NCBI RefSeq assembly: GCF_001571085.1
Contig: NZ_BCTC01000001.1
Location: forward strand, 147,320-211,319
DNA: 64,000 nt
Reading direction: 5' to 3'
Source of the DNA: Azohydromonas lata NBRC 102462
Lineage (GTDB): Bacteria > Pseudomonadota > Gammaproteobacteria > Burkholderiales > Burkholderiaceae_C
In this document: positions 17,398 to 25,338 of the stretch, in pieces
How the letters are laid out: each line of letters begins with the position of its first letter
Numbering within the stretch: position 1 is the first letter of the stretch
Notes under the pieces: model-generated
Told to the model about the DNA's origin: nothing
What the model saw: the letters and a program-made list of their open reading frames with translations, nothing else
Database searches by the model: none
Program-made: the position numbers and the translations under genes

Positions 17398-18177
17398 ATG
17401 GACATCCGCGTCCTGGGCTGCGCCGGCGCCATTGCCGCCGGCAGCTTCACCACCTCCTTCCTGCTGGACGGCGACGTGCTCGTGGACGCGGGCACCGGCG
17501 TGGGCACGCTCACGCTGGAAGAGCTCGCGCGCATAGACCACATCCTGCTGAGCCACTCGCACCTGGACCACGTGTTGGGCGTGCCGCTGCTGGCCGACAG
17601 CGTGATGCGGCTGCGCGCGGCGGCCGGCCGCGGCCCCATCCGCGTCCACGCCCTCCCCGAGACGCTGCAGACGCTGCGCGAGCACGTCTTCAACAACCGC
17701 ATCTGGCCGGACTTCACCCGGCTGCCCTCGGAGCAGTCGCCCGTGCTGGTGCTGCAGCCGCTGGCCGTGGGCGACGTCCTGGTGCTGGGCGAGCGCCGCA
17801 TCGAGGTGCTCAGCGCCCACCACACCGTGCCGGCCGTGGGCTTTGCCGCCTCGGCAACGCCTGGCGGCCCCTGCTGGGTCTACACCGGCGACACCGGCCC
17901 CAACGAGCCGCTGTGGCAACGCCTGGCCCAACTGCCGGTGGCCCATCTCGTGATCGAAACCTCCTTCTGCGACGAGGAAGCCACCCTGGCGCAGCTCAGC
18001 CGCCACCTCTGCCCAAGCATGCTGGCCGAGCTGCCGCTGAGCGATCTGCCCGCGCCGGCGCAACTGCACATCACCCACGTCAAGCCCGGCGAGGTGAAGA
18101 CGGTGATGGAGCAGCTCCGCCGCCACGGCCTCAAGGCCCGCGCCCTGCGCAGCGGCGACCGCCTCACGCTGCGCTGA
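17398..18177 (+). CDS. Metallo-beta-lactamase-fold hydrolase, cAMP phosphodiesterase class II-like
   Basis: The 259-residue protein starts with MDIRVLGCAGA and carries the metal motif SHSHLDHVLGVPLL (His53, His55, Asp57, His58). Later elements are the His in SAHHTVPAVGFA, the Asp in YTGDTGPNE and the His in ITHVKPGE. The arrangement resembles the class II 3',5'-cyclic-nucleotide phosphodiesterase branch of the superfamily more than lactamases or RNase Z. An in-frame ATG 48 bases upstream overlaps the FHA stop codon and would add 16 residues of no obvious homology. The coupling to PP2C and FHA genes suggests a signalling role, but the substrate is not shown by the sequence. Confidence 0.82.
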   Translation: MDIRVLGCAGAIAAGSFTTSFLLDGDVLVDAGTGVGTLTLEELARIDHILLSHSHLDHVLGVPLLADSVMRLRAAAGRGPIRVHALPETLQTLREHVFNNRIWPDFTRLPSEQSPVLVLQPLAVGDVLVLGERRIEVLSAHHTVPAVGFAASATPGGPCWVYTGDTGPNEPLWQRLAQLPVAHLVIETSFCDEEATLAQLSRHLCPSMLAELPLSDLPAPAQLHITHVKPGEVKTVMEQLRRHGLKARALRSGDRLTLR

Positions 18178-18178
18178 C

Positions 18179-18200
18179 GCCCGTCCGCGCGCGGACGGGC
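18179..18200. other. Perfect 22-bp palindrome after the phosphodiesterase-like gene
   Basis: The bases right after the stop codon form a complete 22-bp palindrome with 11-base arms beginning GCCCGTCCGCG. It could fold as a stable hairpin and act as a weak terminator or RNA stability element, but it is not followed by a strong T-run. It lies in the 205-base gap before the pilin gene. Confidence 0.6.
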
Positions 18201-18382
18201 CTGCCGTTTGTACTGAGCCTGCGCGCCCTGCCCCGGCCTCAGCATCGCAGGCACCGGCGCGGCCGCGCCGGGCAAGCTGTTCCCGCCCTCAGCAGTGCGG
18301 CCGCAGTGCGCCGGCAGCAGCCCGGTTTCCTTCCTCGCAAGACCCGGGCAACGACGTCTTTCCATCCGAGGAGGAGTTCGCA

Positions 18383-18892
18383 ATGCCAAGCCTTTGCCGT
18401 CGCCGTACCTGCCCGCAGCAACAACAGCGCCGCCGCCGTGGCTTCACGCTAATAGAGCTGATGATCGTCGTGGCCATCATCGGCATCCTGGGCGCCGTGG
18501 GCCTGCCGCTCTACCAGAACTACATCGTCAAGGCCCGCGTGGGCAACGCGCTGCGCTCCGTGGACGCGGTCAAGACGGCCGTGAGCGTGTGCATCCAGGA
18601 GCAGGGCGGCGTGCTCACCGGCTGCAACGCCGGCGACCGCGGCGTGCCCGCCTTCACGCCCACCAAGGAAGTGGCCTCCGCCACCGTGGAGAACGGCGTG
18701 ATCCAGGCCACGCTGGCCGACGGCATAGGCAGCGGCGTGGACGGCAAGACCATCACCTTCACGCCCGCTCCCGGCAGCTCCAGCGTGGTCTGGACCACCA
18801 CGACCACCGTCACCCATGCCGACGCCGCCGCGCTCATCCAGAAGAACAACCCGCCCGCCGCCGCAGGCAGCGCCTCCGGTGCCGTCTTGTGA
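18383..18892 (+). CDS. pilA: Type IV pilin (PilA-like), major-pilin type
   Basis: Prepilin of 169 residues. The class III signal is cleaved by PilD at G20/F21, giving a mature start FTLIELMIVVAIIGILGAV with the conserved Glu5 that drives fibre assembly. The leader of 20 residues is longer than usual and very basic (RRRR before the cleavage site). The hydrophobic N-terminal helix is followed by YQNYIVKARVGNAL. Two cysteines sit 12 residues apart (CIQEQGGVLTGC), an early position for a pilin disulfide loop. The C-terminal third is rich in Thr and Ser (WTTTTTVTHAD), possible glycan sites. A GAGGAG ribosome-binding site precedes the ATG. The next gene encodes a PglL-type pilin glycosylase. Confidence 0.92.
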   Translation: MPSLCRRRTCPQQQQRRRRGFTLIELMIVVAIIGILGAVGLPLYQNYIVKARVGNALRSVDAVKTAVSVCIQEQGGVLTGCNAGDRGVPAFTPTKEVASATVENGVIQATLADGIGSGVDGKTITFTPAPGSSSVVWTTTTTVTHADAAALIQKNNPPAAAGSASGAVL

Positions 18893-18947
18893 GCCCGCCC
18901 TGAAATCCGCACGCGGCAGCCCTGCCGCACGGAACAAAAAACCTTCG

Positions 18948-18973
18948 AAGACCGCCATCGGCGGTCTTTTTTT
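18948..18973 (+). terminator. Rho-independent terminator after pilA
   Basis: A 9-bp stem (AAGACCGCC / GGCGGTCTT) with an ATC loop runs into seven T in total. It lies 55 bases after the pilin stop codon and separates pilA from pglL transcription. Confidence 0.9.
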
Positions 18974-19275
18974 GTGGACAGCGCAAGGTTGCCCACAAGG
19001 TTGTTCACGGGTGGCGCAAGGGTGTTCGGCTCGGCCTGCGGCGCCCACAACCATTTACGCCAGTACTAACGTTTTTAATTGGTCATGGTGGTAGAGCAGC
19101 CTTTTTGATGTGGACAACTCTGGTTTTCCCTTGCTTATCAACAACTTGTGCGCCGCATAAGGCTGTGGGCCCGCCTGCCGGATTAGTTCTTTCCAAAACA
19201 CAACAACTTGGCGCCGGGACGTTGCGCGTGTGGACAAGCCCGACTTGTCCAGACAACTGTCCACAGGCTTGTACA
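18973..19275. repeat. Cluster of DnaA-box-like 9-mers in a gene-free stretch
   Basis: The 449 bases between pilA and pglL hold no credible gene. They contain repeated variants of the DnaA box TTATNCACA: TGTGGACAA (reverse of TTGTCCACA) at 19109 and 19229, TTATCAACA at 19135, CTGTCCACA at 19257 and its reverse complement at 18973. Each differs from the consensus by one or two bases. A perfect inverted repeat TGGACAAG-CCCGA-CTTGTCCA occupies 19231-19251. The stretch is visibly richer in A/T than its surroundings. It may be a DnaA-titration or regulatory site, or the remains of a lost element; the function is not known. Confidence 0.5.
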
Positions 19276-19341
19276 GGGTGGTGCGAGGGGGGCTCGCCGC
19301 TTCTTGCTAGAGTGCGCCGCCTTCGTTTTCCGCCTTGACCC

Positions 19342-21066
19342 GTGCCCTTGATGCCCTCTTACGCGCTGTCGCTTGCGGCGCTGCTGGCCTGCTGTGTCCC
19401 CGCGCTGGTGGCGTTCAACCTGCCGCCCTCGGCCACTTTCTTCAACCAGGCCGCAGCGATTGGGCTGTGGGGCGTGTTCGCGGCGGTGTTGGGCGCCTCG
19501 CGCGTGCTGGCAGGGGCCCGCGCGGCGGCGGCGCTGCTGCTGGCGCTGGCCCTGCTGGCTGCCGGCGTGCTGTGGTCGGCCGCGGTGGCGCTGCCGGCAA
19601 GCCTGGCGGCGTCGGCACTTGGGCTGCTGCTGGCGGCGCTGCTGCTGGCCTGGTCGGCCGCGGCGCTGGAGCCGCAGGCCCGGCGCCAGGCGTTGCAGGC
19701 CTTTTGCCTGGGCTGGGTGGTGGTGGGGGTGCTCAGCAGCCTGATCGCGCTGGTGCAGGTGTTCGCGCCCGCGTGGGCTGACGGCGTGCTGGTGGCGCGC
19801 TCGGGCTTTCCGGGCCGTGCGGTGGGCAACCTGCGGCAGCCGAATCACCTGAGCTCGCTGCTGCTGTGGTCGGTGGTGGCGCTGGTGCCGCTGCGCGAGG
19901 CGGGCCGCCTGGCCACCCGCGCCGCGCTCCCCCTGGGCGCCTTGTTCGTCGTCGCCATCGAACTGTCGGGCTCGCGCACGGGCAGCGTGGGCGTGCTGCT
20001 GCTGGCGCTGTGGGGCGTGGTGGACAAGCGCCTCTCGCGCGACAGCCGCCTGCTGCTCGTGGGCGCACCGCTGCTCTATGCGGGTTGGGCGCTGGTGCTC
20101 AAGCTGCTGCAAACCGACGCGTTGGGCGCGGCCACGCGCTTGGGCGAGTCGGACCCGTCGAGCTCACGCTTCGGCATCTGGAGCAACACGCTGACGCTGA
20201 TCGCGCAGCAGCCCTGGAGCGGCGTGGGCTTCGGCCAGTTCAACTTCGCCTGGACGCTCACGCCCTTTCCCGGCCGCCCGGTGGCCTTCTTCGACCACAC
20301 GCACAACCTGGCGCTGCAGTTCGCGGTGGAGTTGGGCGTGCCGCTGGCGCTGCTGGTGCTGGCCCTGATGTCGCTGGCGCTCTGGCAAGCCTGGCGGCGC
20401 AGCCTGTGCGTGGCGGGTGCCGAGGGCGCCGCGCTGCGCGCCGGTTTCGTGATGGTGCTGCTCATGGCGCTGCACAGCCAGTTGGAGTACCCGCTGTGGT
20501 ATGCCTATTTCCTCTTGCCCACGGCCTGGATGTGGGGCGCCTGTCTGGGCCCGCAGAACGAGGGCCCTGCCGCGGAGCCGTCCACCGCAGCCTCGCCCAC
20601 AGGATTCGGCCTTGCGCTGCGCCTGCCCGGCCTGCTGCTGGCCGCGGGCGCGCTGTTCTCGCTGGGCGACTACGGCCGCGTGGTGGCCATCTTCACGCCG
20701 GCGCCCACGGCCGGGCCGCTGGAGCAGCGCATCGCCATCGGCCAGCGCAGCGTGTTCTTCGCGCACCACGCCGACTACGCCGCGGCCACCACGGCGGCGG
20801 TGCCGGCCGACGCCCTGCCCGCCTTCGGCCGTGCCACGCATTTCCTGCTGGACACGCGGCTCACGCAGTCCTGGGCCGAGGCGCTGGCCGACGCGGGCGA
20901 CCTCGACCGCGCCCGCCACGTGGCACAGCGCCTGCGCGAGTTCCACTACCCGGCGTCCGAGCCCTTCTTCGAGGTCTGCGACGACGAGTCGCTCAGGGCG
21001 CTCAAACCCTTCCAGTGCGAGGCGCCGCAGCGCCCGCTCACCTGGCGGGACTTTCTCGACCACTGA
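19342..21066 (+). CDS. pglL: PglL-family protein O-oligosaccharyltransferase (Wzy/O-antigen ligase superfamily)
   Basis: Inner-membrane enzyme expected to move a lipid-linked oligosaccharide onto Ser/Thr of pilin in the periplasm. The 574-residue protein has about a dozen hydrophobic helices and a large periplasmic loop bearing the superfamily core GIWSNTLTLIAQQPWSGVGFGQFNFAW followed by FFDHTHNLALQFAVELGVPL, where the His-Asn pair is the conserved catalytic region. Before it lies GNLRQPNHLSSLLLWSVVAL, typical of the PglL N-terminal family. The soluble C-terminal region (after about residue 450) fits the Wzy_C_2 domain of PglL. Position directly after the pilin gene supports pilin as substrate. 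The start codon is not certain; an in-frame ATG three codons on is an alternative. Confidence 0.88.
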   Translation: MPLMPSYALSLAALLACCVPALVAFNLPPSATFFNQAAAIGLWGVFAAVLGASRVLAGARAAAALLLALALLAAGVLWSAAVALPASLAASALGLLLAALLLAWSAAALEPQARRQALQAFCLGWVVVGVLSSLIALVQVFAPAWADGVLVARSGFPGRAVGNLRQPNHLSSLLLWSVVALVPLREAGRLATRAALPLGALFVVAIELSGSRTGSVGVLLLALWGVVDKRLSRDSRLLLVGAPLLYAGWALVLKLLQTDALGAATRLGESDPSSSRFGIWSNTLTLIAQQPWSGVGFGQFNFAWTLTPFPGRPVAFFDHTHNLALQFAVELGVPLALLVLALMSLALWQAWRRSLCVAGAEGAALRAGFVMVLLMALHSQLEYPLWYAYFLLPTAWMWGACLGPQNEGPAAEPSTAASPTGFGLALRLPGLLLAAGALFSLGDYGRVVAIFTPAPTAGPLEQRIAIGQRSVFFAHHADYAAATTAAVPADALPAFGRATHFLLDTRLTQSWAEALADAGDLDRARHVAQRLREFHYPASEPFFEVCDDESLRALKPFQCEAPQRPLTWRDFLDH

Positions 21067-21097
21067 CGGCGCTGCGGCGGCGCCGCCGTGGGCTCAC

Positions 21098-21580
21098 TCA
21101 GGACTGCGCCTGCCAGTGCCCCGACTTCCCGCCCTTCTTCTCCAGCAGCCGGATGTCGCTCATGACCATGCCCTTGTCGGCGGCCTTGCACATGTCGTAG
21201 ACCGTGAGCAGGCCCACCTGCACGGCGGTGAGCGCTTCCATTTCCACGCCGGTGACGCCCACCGTCTCGGCCTGCACCGTGCAATGCACGCCGGGGAGCT
21301 GCTCGTCGATGTCCAGCTCCACCGCCACGCGCGTGAGCGGCAGCGGGTGGCACAGAGGGATGAGGTCGGACGTGCGCTTGGCCGCCTGGATGGCGGCGAT
21401 GCGGGCGATGCCCAGCACGTCGCCCTTCTTGGCCGTGCCTTCGCGAATGAGCGCCAAGGTGTCAGGCAGCATGCGGATGCTGCCCGTGGCGCGCGCCACG
21501 CGGTGCGTCGCGGCCTTGGCCGAGACGTCCACCATGTGGGCCTGGCCCTGGCTGTCGAAATGGGTAAGCGGGTTGTTCAT
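21098..21580 (-). CDS. moaC: Cyclic pyranopterin monophosphate synthase MoaC
   Basis: Second enzyme of molybdenum cofactor synthesis, converting the MoaA product to cyclic pyranopterin monophosphate. The 160-residue protein has the MoaC motifs: [17 protein letters not shown], the [17 protein letters not shown] segment with the catalytic His, [28 protein letters not shown] with the catalytic Lys, and [13 protein letters not shown] at the C-terminus. It is full length. It is convergent with pglL and divergent from the M48 protease gene, so it seems to be a single-gene unit. Confidence 0.98.
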   Translation of the reverse strand: MNNPLTHFDSQGQAHMVDVSAKAATHRVARATGSIRMLPDTLALIREGTAKKGDVLGIARIAAIQAAKRTSDLIPLCHPLPLTRVAVELDIDEQLPGVHCTVQAETVGVTGVEMEALTAVQVGLLTVYDMCKAADKGMVMSDIRLLEKKGGKSGHWQAQS

Positions 21581-21646
21581 GGTCGGAAACCTGGCAGCAA
21601 GAGGGCGGTGCGATCATAGCCAGCCGTTTTCCGCCATCCCGCGAAC

Positions 21647-23227
21647 GTGAAACACCCCTTAGCCGTCTCCGCCCTCGTCGCCGGCCTGGCGCTGGCCGCC
21701 CTGCCGGCCACCGCGCCGCGGGCACAGTCGTCGCTGCCCGCGCTGGGCGATTCGGTCTCCGGCGAGTTCAGCGTGGATGCCGAGCGCCGCTTGGGCGAGC
21801 AGATCATGCGCGAGATACGCCGTGACCCGGCCTACCTCGACGACCCGCTGCTGCTGGACTACGTGCAGTCGCTGTGGCAGCCGCTGGTGGGCGCGGCCAA
21901 GCGCCGCGGCGAAATCGGCGCCGACACGGCTGGCGCCTTCGCCTGGGAGGTGTTCCTGGTGCTGGACCGCAGCGTCAACGCCTTCGCCCTGCCCGGCGGC
22001 CACGTGGGCGTGCACCTGGGCCTCATCGCCATGACGGTCAGCCGCGACGAGCTCGCCGCCGTGCTCGCGCACGAGCTCTCGCACGTCACCCAGCGCCACA
22101 TCGCGCGCAGCATCAGCAGCTCCTCGCGCCAGAGCATGGTGGGCCTGGCGGCCATGATCCTGGGCGTGCTGGCCTCCGCGCGCACCGGCAACGCCGCCAT
22201 GGCGCAGGCCGCGGTGGTGGGCGGCCAGGCCGCCATGGTGCAGGGCCAGCTCAACTACTCGCGCGACATGGAGCGCGAGGCCGACCGCGTGGGCTACGGC
22301 GTGCACAGCGACGCCGGCTACGCCAGCGCCGGCGTGGCAGGCATGTTCGAGAAGCTGGAGCACGCCAACCGGCTCAACGACAGCAACAACTACCCCTACC
22401 TGCGCTCGCACCCGCTGACCACCGAGCGCATCGGCGAGGCCCGCGCCCGCGTGCAGGCCGACCCCCACGCCGCGCGCAACATGCCTGCCGACGGCGCCTT
22501 CGAGCACGCGCTGGCCCAGGCCCGCGCCCGCGTGCTCATGGACACCTCCGTGCAGGCGCTGCGCCGCGCCCAGGCGCAGCAGCCGGGGCCCGGCGCCTCG
22601 GCCTCCGAGCGGCTGGGCCTGCTCTACGCGCAGGCGCTGGCCTCCACGCTGCTGCGCGAGTTCGAGCCGGCCGACACCGCCCTGGCCGCGGCCGACACCC
22701 TGCTGCAGCGCGAAGCGCCGGCCGCGGCGCGCGGCGGCGACGCCACGCAATGGCTGCAGCTGTTGCGCGTGCAATCGCTGCTGGCCCGCGGCGATGGCCG
22801 AGCGGCCCAGCAGCGCATGCAGGCGCTGCCTGAGGGCGGCATGTCACGAGCGCTGCTGCTGTGGCGGGCGCAAACCGATCTCGCCGCCGCCCGCGCCGGT
22901 GCCCCAGCCGACGCCTTGCGCCGCAGCACCGAGGCGCTTCAAACCTGGGTGGCCGAGCGCCGCGACGACGCCGGCGCCTGGCAGCAGCTTGCGCAGTGCG
23001 CCGACCAATTGGGCCTGAAGCTGCGCGCCGTGCGCGCCGAAGCCGAGTCGCACGCCGCGCTGGGCGACATCCCCGGCGCGGTGGACCGGCTGCGCGCCGG
23101 CCAGCAGCTCGCGCGCAGCGGCGCGGCGCCGGCCGACTTCATAGAGGCGTCCATCATCGACGCCCGCCTGCGCGAGATGGAGGCGCGCAGGCGCGAGCTG
23201 GACAAGGAAATGCGCAACGAGCGCTGA
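21647..23227 (+). CDS. M48-family periplasmic metalloprotease, BepA-like
   Basis: Zinc protease, exported. The 526-residue protein begins with a GTG start and a signal peptide ending about residue 26 (ALPATAPRAQ). The M48 domain carries the zinc motif AHELSHVTQRH (His142, Glu143, His146), the third ligand in MEREADRVGY, and the NAFALPGGHVGVHLGLI strand. The C-terminal half is helical with repeated alpha-hairpins of TPR type, as in BepA/YfgC, which acts on stalled LptD and BamA at the outer membrane. The total length is similar to BepA. No alternative ATG gives a better signal peptide. Confidence 0.92.
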   Translation: MKHPLAVSALVAGLALAALPATAPRAQSSLPALGDSVSGEFSVDAERRLGEQIMREIRRDPAYLDDPLLLDYVQSLWQPLVGAAKRRGEIGADTAGAFAWEVFLVLDRSVNAFALPGGHVGVHLGLIAMTVSRDELAAVLAHELSHVTQRHIARSISSSSRQSMVGLAAMILGVLASARTGNAAMAQAAVVGGQAAMVQGQLNYSRDMEREADRVGYGVHSDAGYASAGVAGMFEKLEHANRLNDSNNYPYLRSHPLTTERIGEARARVQADPHAARNMPADGAFEHALAQARARVLMDTSVQALRRAQAQQPGPGASASERLGLLYAQALASTLLREFEPADTALAAADTLLQREAPAAARGGDATQWLQLLRVQSLLARGDGRAAQQRMQALPEGGMSRALLLWRAQTDLAAARAGAPADALRRSTEALQTWVAERRDDAGAWQQLAQCADQLGLKLRAVRAEAESHAALGDIPGAVDRLRAGQQLARSGAAPADFIEASIIDARLREMEARRRELDKEMRNER

Positions 23228-23286
23228 AGGCCTTGGCGGCGGCGGCGCGCCGCGCCGTCCGCGTTCCAGCGTCCAGGCGGCGCAGA

Positions 23287-23637
23287 TCAGTCGCCGAAGA
23301 CGGATTCCATGGCCGAGTCGATCACCATGCCGCACAGGCTGTAGATCACCGAGCCCACCAGCGCGGCAAAGAAGCCGTTGACGTTGAAACCGTTCAGCAC
23401 CGACGCCGTTGCCCAGAACAGCACCGCGTTGATGACGAACAGGAACAGCCCAAGCGTCAGCAGCGTCACCGGCAGCGTCAGCAACACCAGCAGCGGCCGC
23501 ACCACCGTGTTGAGCAGCCCAAGCACCAGTGCCGCCACCATGGCGGTGCCGAAGCTCGTCACCGACACGCCCGGGTAGAGATACGCCACCAGCAACAACG
23601 CGGCGGCCAGCAACAGCCAACGGACCAGCAGTTTCAT
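23287..23637 (-). CDS. Small four-helix membrane protein (phage holin family IV-like, PF04020 type)
   Basis: The 116-residue protein is almost entirely hydrophobic, with four predicted helices: LVRWLLLAAALLLVAYLYPG, FGTAMVAALVLGLLNTVV, the conserved RPLLVLLTLPVTLLTLGLFLFVINAVLFW, and the C-terminal part with GFFAALVGSVIYSL. The LLNTVVRPLL and TLPVTLLTLGLFLFVINA pattern is that of the widespread superfamily misnamed phage holin IV; it is chromosomal and not evidence of a prophage. Function is unknown. An ATG 12 bases upstream would add four residues. It is convergent with the M48 protease gene. Confidence 0.85.
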   Translation of the reverse strand: MKLLVRWLLLAAALLLVAYLYPGVSVTSFGTAMVAALVLGLLNTVVRPLLVLLTLPVTLLTLGLFLFVINAVLFWATASVLNGFNVNGFFAALVGSVIYSLCGMVIDSAMESVFGD

Positions 23638-23746
23638 GCGGCCAAGCATAGCCGCGCTGCCACCGCGCGCGGCGGCATCCGCACCCGCCGCAGCACCGCC
23701 GCCACGCCCGTGCTTTGTTTCCCGAACCGGGCTGCGGCAGCGGGTT

Positions 23747-23764
23747 CCTTAAGAATTCTTAAGG
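23747..23764. promoter_or_regulatory. Perfect 18-bp palindrome upstream of tonB
   Basis: CCTTAAGAATTCTTAAGG reads the same on both strands. It lies about 90 bases before the tonB start codon, just upstream of a Fur-box-like sequence. A/T-rich palindromes like this are rare in such GC-rich sequence. A regulator-binding site is the likely role; the protein is not known. Confidence 0.6.
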
Positions 23765-23775
23765 TTTTATATGTA

Positions 23776-23794
23776 TTGAGAATAATTCGTGTTT
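23776..23794 (+). promoter_or_regulatory. Probable Fur box upstream of tonB
   Basis: TTGAGAATAATTCGTGTTT resembles the 19-bp Fur site (NAT trimers around GAGAATAATT). It sits about 60 bases before tonB in an A/T-rich promoter-like stretch and would make the tonB-exbB-exbD set iron-repressed, as in other bacteria. Match is partial. Confidence 0.6.
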
Positions 23795-23852
23795 AGAATA
23801 GGCACACACAGTTTGTGACTTTGGTCAATAAGGACCAACGGAGCCCTCCCCG

Positions 23853-24542
23853 ATGAACCTGCCGCCCCTGCCCGCCGGACATCCGGAACCGATGTCGCCC
23901 AACGCCCGCCGCGCGTTGGGCGCCGGCATGCTGGCGGCGCACGTGGCCGTGGGCTGGGCGCTGTTGCAGTTGCAACCGGTGCGCGAGGCCGTGGCCGAGG
24001 TGCTGCCGCTGACGGTCGATTTCATTGCCCCGCCCGCGCCCGTGCCGGCCCCGCCGCCGCCGCCGCAGCAACGCGTGTTGCCCAAGCCCGCGCCGGCGCC
24101 CAAGCCCGTCATCACCAGCGCGCCCACGCCCGCGCCGCAGCCGCCGGTCTTCGTCGCGCCGCCGCCTCCGCTGGAGCCGCCCGCGCCCGTGGCCGCGCCG
24201 CCGGCCCCACCGGTGCCTCCGGCGCCGCCCGCGCCACCGGCCGCGCCGCCGCAGCCCAAGACCATCGCCATCAGCGCCGTCGAGTACCTCACGCCGCCGG
24301 TGCTGAACTACCCGGCCGCCGCGCGCCGCGCCGGCGAGTCCGGCCGGGTCAACGTGCGCGTGCTGGTGGACGCCAGGGGCATGCCGCAGCAGATGCAGGT
24401 GACGCGCTCCTCCGGATTCGCCCGCCTGGACGAGGCGGCGCTCGCCACCGTGCGCGCCACCCGCTTCAAGCCCTACATGGAAAACGGCCAGCCCCACGCC
24501 TTCTGGGTGCTGATGCCCCTGATCTTCGAACTGGAGGAATGA
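23853..24542 (+). CDS. tonB: Energy transducer TonB
   Basis: Couples the ExbB-ExbD proton channel to outer-membrane receptors. The 229-residue protein has one N-terminal transmembrane helix (about residues 24-43, GAGMLAAHVAVGWALLQLQ), a long periplasmic spacer of Pro-Ala-Pro repeats (about residues 50-145), and a C-terminal TonB domain with VLNYPAAARRAGESGRVNVRVLVDARG and FARLDEAALATVRATRFKPY. All are diagnostic of TonB. It precedes exbB by 3 bases and exbD shortly after, forming the usual operon, and a siderophore receptor follows. A probable Fur box lies upstream. Confidence 0.96.
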   Translation: MNLPPLPAGHPEPMSPNARRALGAGMLAAHVAVGWALLQLQPVREAVAEVLPLTVDFIAPPAPVPAPPPPPQQRVLPKPAPAPKPVITSAPTPAPQPPVFVAPPPPLEPPAPVAAPPAPPVPPAPPAPPAAPPQPKTIAISAVEYLTPPVLNYPAAARRAGESGRVNVRVLVDARGMPQQMQVTRSSGFARLDEAALATVRATRFKPYMENGQPHAFWVLMPLIFELEE

Positions 24543-24545
24543 GCC

Positions 24546-25301
24546 ATGAACGAAACCCAAACCGCCGTGGGCTTCGCCCATTTCCTGGCCCAAAGCGATG
24601 CCGTGGGCAAAGGCCTGCTGCTCATCCTCGTGGGCATGTCGGTGCTGTCCTGGGCGCTGATTGCCATCAAGGGCATCGCGCACCTGCTGCGCAAGAGGCG
24701 CAGCGAGCACTTCCTGCGCTTCTTCTGGGACGCGCGCTCGCTCGATGAGGTGGGCAACGAGATCAGCACCCACGGCGCGCACGACCCGTTCTCGCACCTG
24801 ACCGCGCATGCCATGCACGCGCAGTCGCACCACGCCAAGTACGGCTCGGCCAAGCTCAGCGAGGCCGGCTCGGCGCAGGATTTCGTCACCCGCACCATCA
24901 AGAAGGTGCTGGACGAGGAAACCACCCGGCTGGAGAACGGCCTGACCGCCCTGGCCACCGTGGGCGCCACCGCGCCCTTCGTGGGCCTGTTCGGCACGGT
25001 GTGGGGCGTCTACCACGCGCTGCTGGCCATCGGCATGAGCGGCGCGGGCACGCTGGACAAGGTGGCCGGCCCCGTGGGCGAGGCGCTGATCATGACCGGC
25101 ATCGGCCTGGCCGTGGCCATCCCCGCGGTGGTCGCCTACAACGCCTTCACCCGCAGCAACCGCGTGCTCAACGCCCGGCTCGACGCCTTCGCCTTCGAGC
25201 TGCTGACCTTCCTGTCCATGGGCCAGACCATGAAGCCCGCGTCGGCCGAGCCGGCGGCCGAGCAAGGCGCCAACGTGCGCGGCCTGCGCGCGGCCAGCTG
25301 A
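24546..25301 (+). CDS. exbB: Proton channel protein ExbB
   Basis: Inner-membrane subunit of the TonB-ExbB-ExbD energy-coupling complex. The 251-residue protein has three transmembrane segments: LLLILVGMSVLSWALIAIKGI near the N-terminus, and the two channel helices in VGATAPFVGLFGTVWGVYHALLAIGM and GEALIMTGIGLAVAIPAVVAYNAF. A cytoplasmic loop of about 100 residues lies between. It begins 3 bases after tonB and is followed by exbD after 37 bases. A second, more distant ExbB/ExbD pair is encoded near 10-11 kb. Confidence 0.96.
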   Translation: MNETQTAVGFAHFLAQSDAVGKGLLLILVGMSVLSWALIAIKGIAHLLRKRRSEHFLRFFWDARSLDEVGNEISTHGAHDPFSHLTAHAMHAQSHHAKYGSAKLSEAGSAQDFVTRTIKKVLDEETTRLENGLTALATVGATAPFVGLFGTVWGVYHALLAIGMSGAGTLDKVAGPVGEALIMTGIGLAVAIPAVVAYNAFTRSNRVLNARLDAFAFELLTFLSMGQTMKPASAEPAAEQGANVRGLRAAS

Positions 25302-25338
25302 CGCCCCACGCGCTGATCGATCCCAAGGAGCCCAAGCC

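Noticed and set aside
18973..19275. Chromosomal replication origin (oriC)
   Set aside because: DnaA-box-like sites are imperfect, and dnaA, dnaN, gyrB, rnpA or parAB are not nearby; kept only as an unexplained repeat cluster.
23287..23637. Prophage remnant, suggested by a holin-like protein
   Set aside because: The family is a widespread chromosomal membrane protein misnamed holin; no other phage gene lies near.
24000..24260. Microsatellite or repeat expansion
   Set aside because: The CCG/GCC-rich stretch codes the Pro/Ala spacer of TonB, which is normal for this protein.
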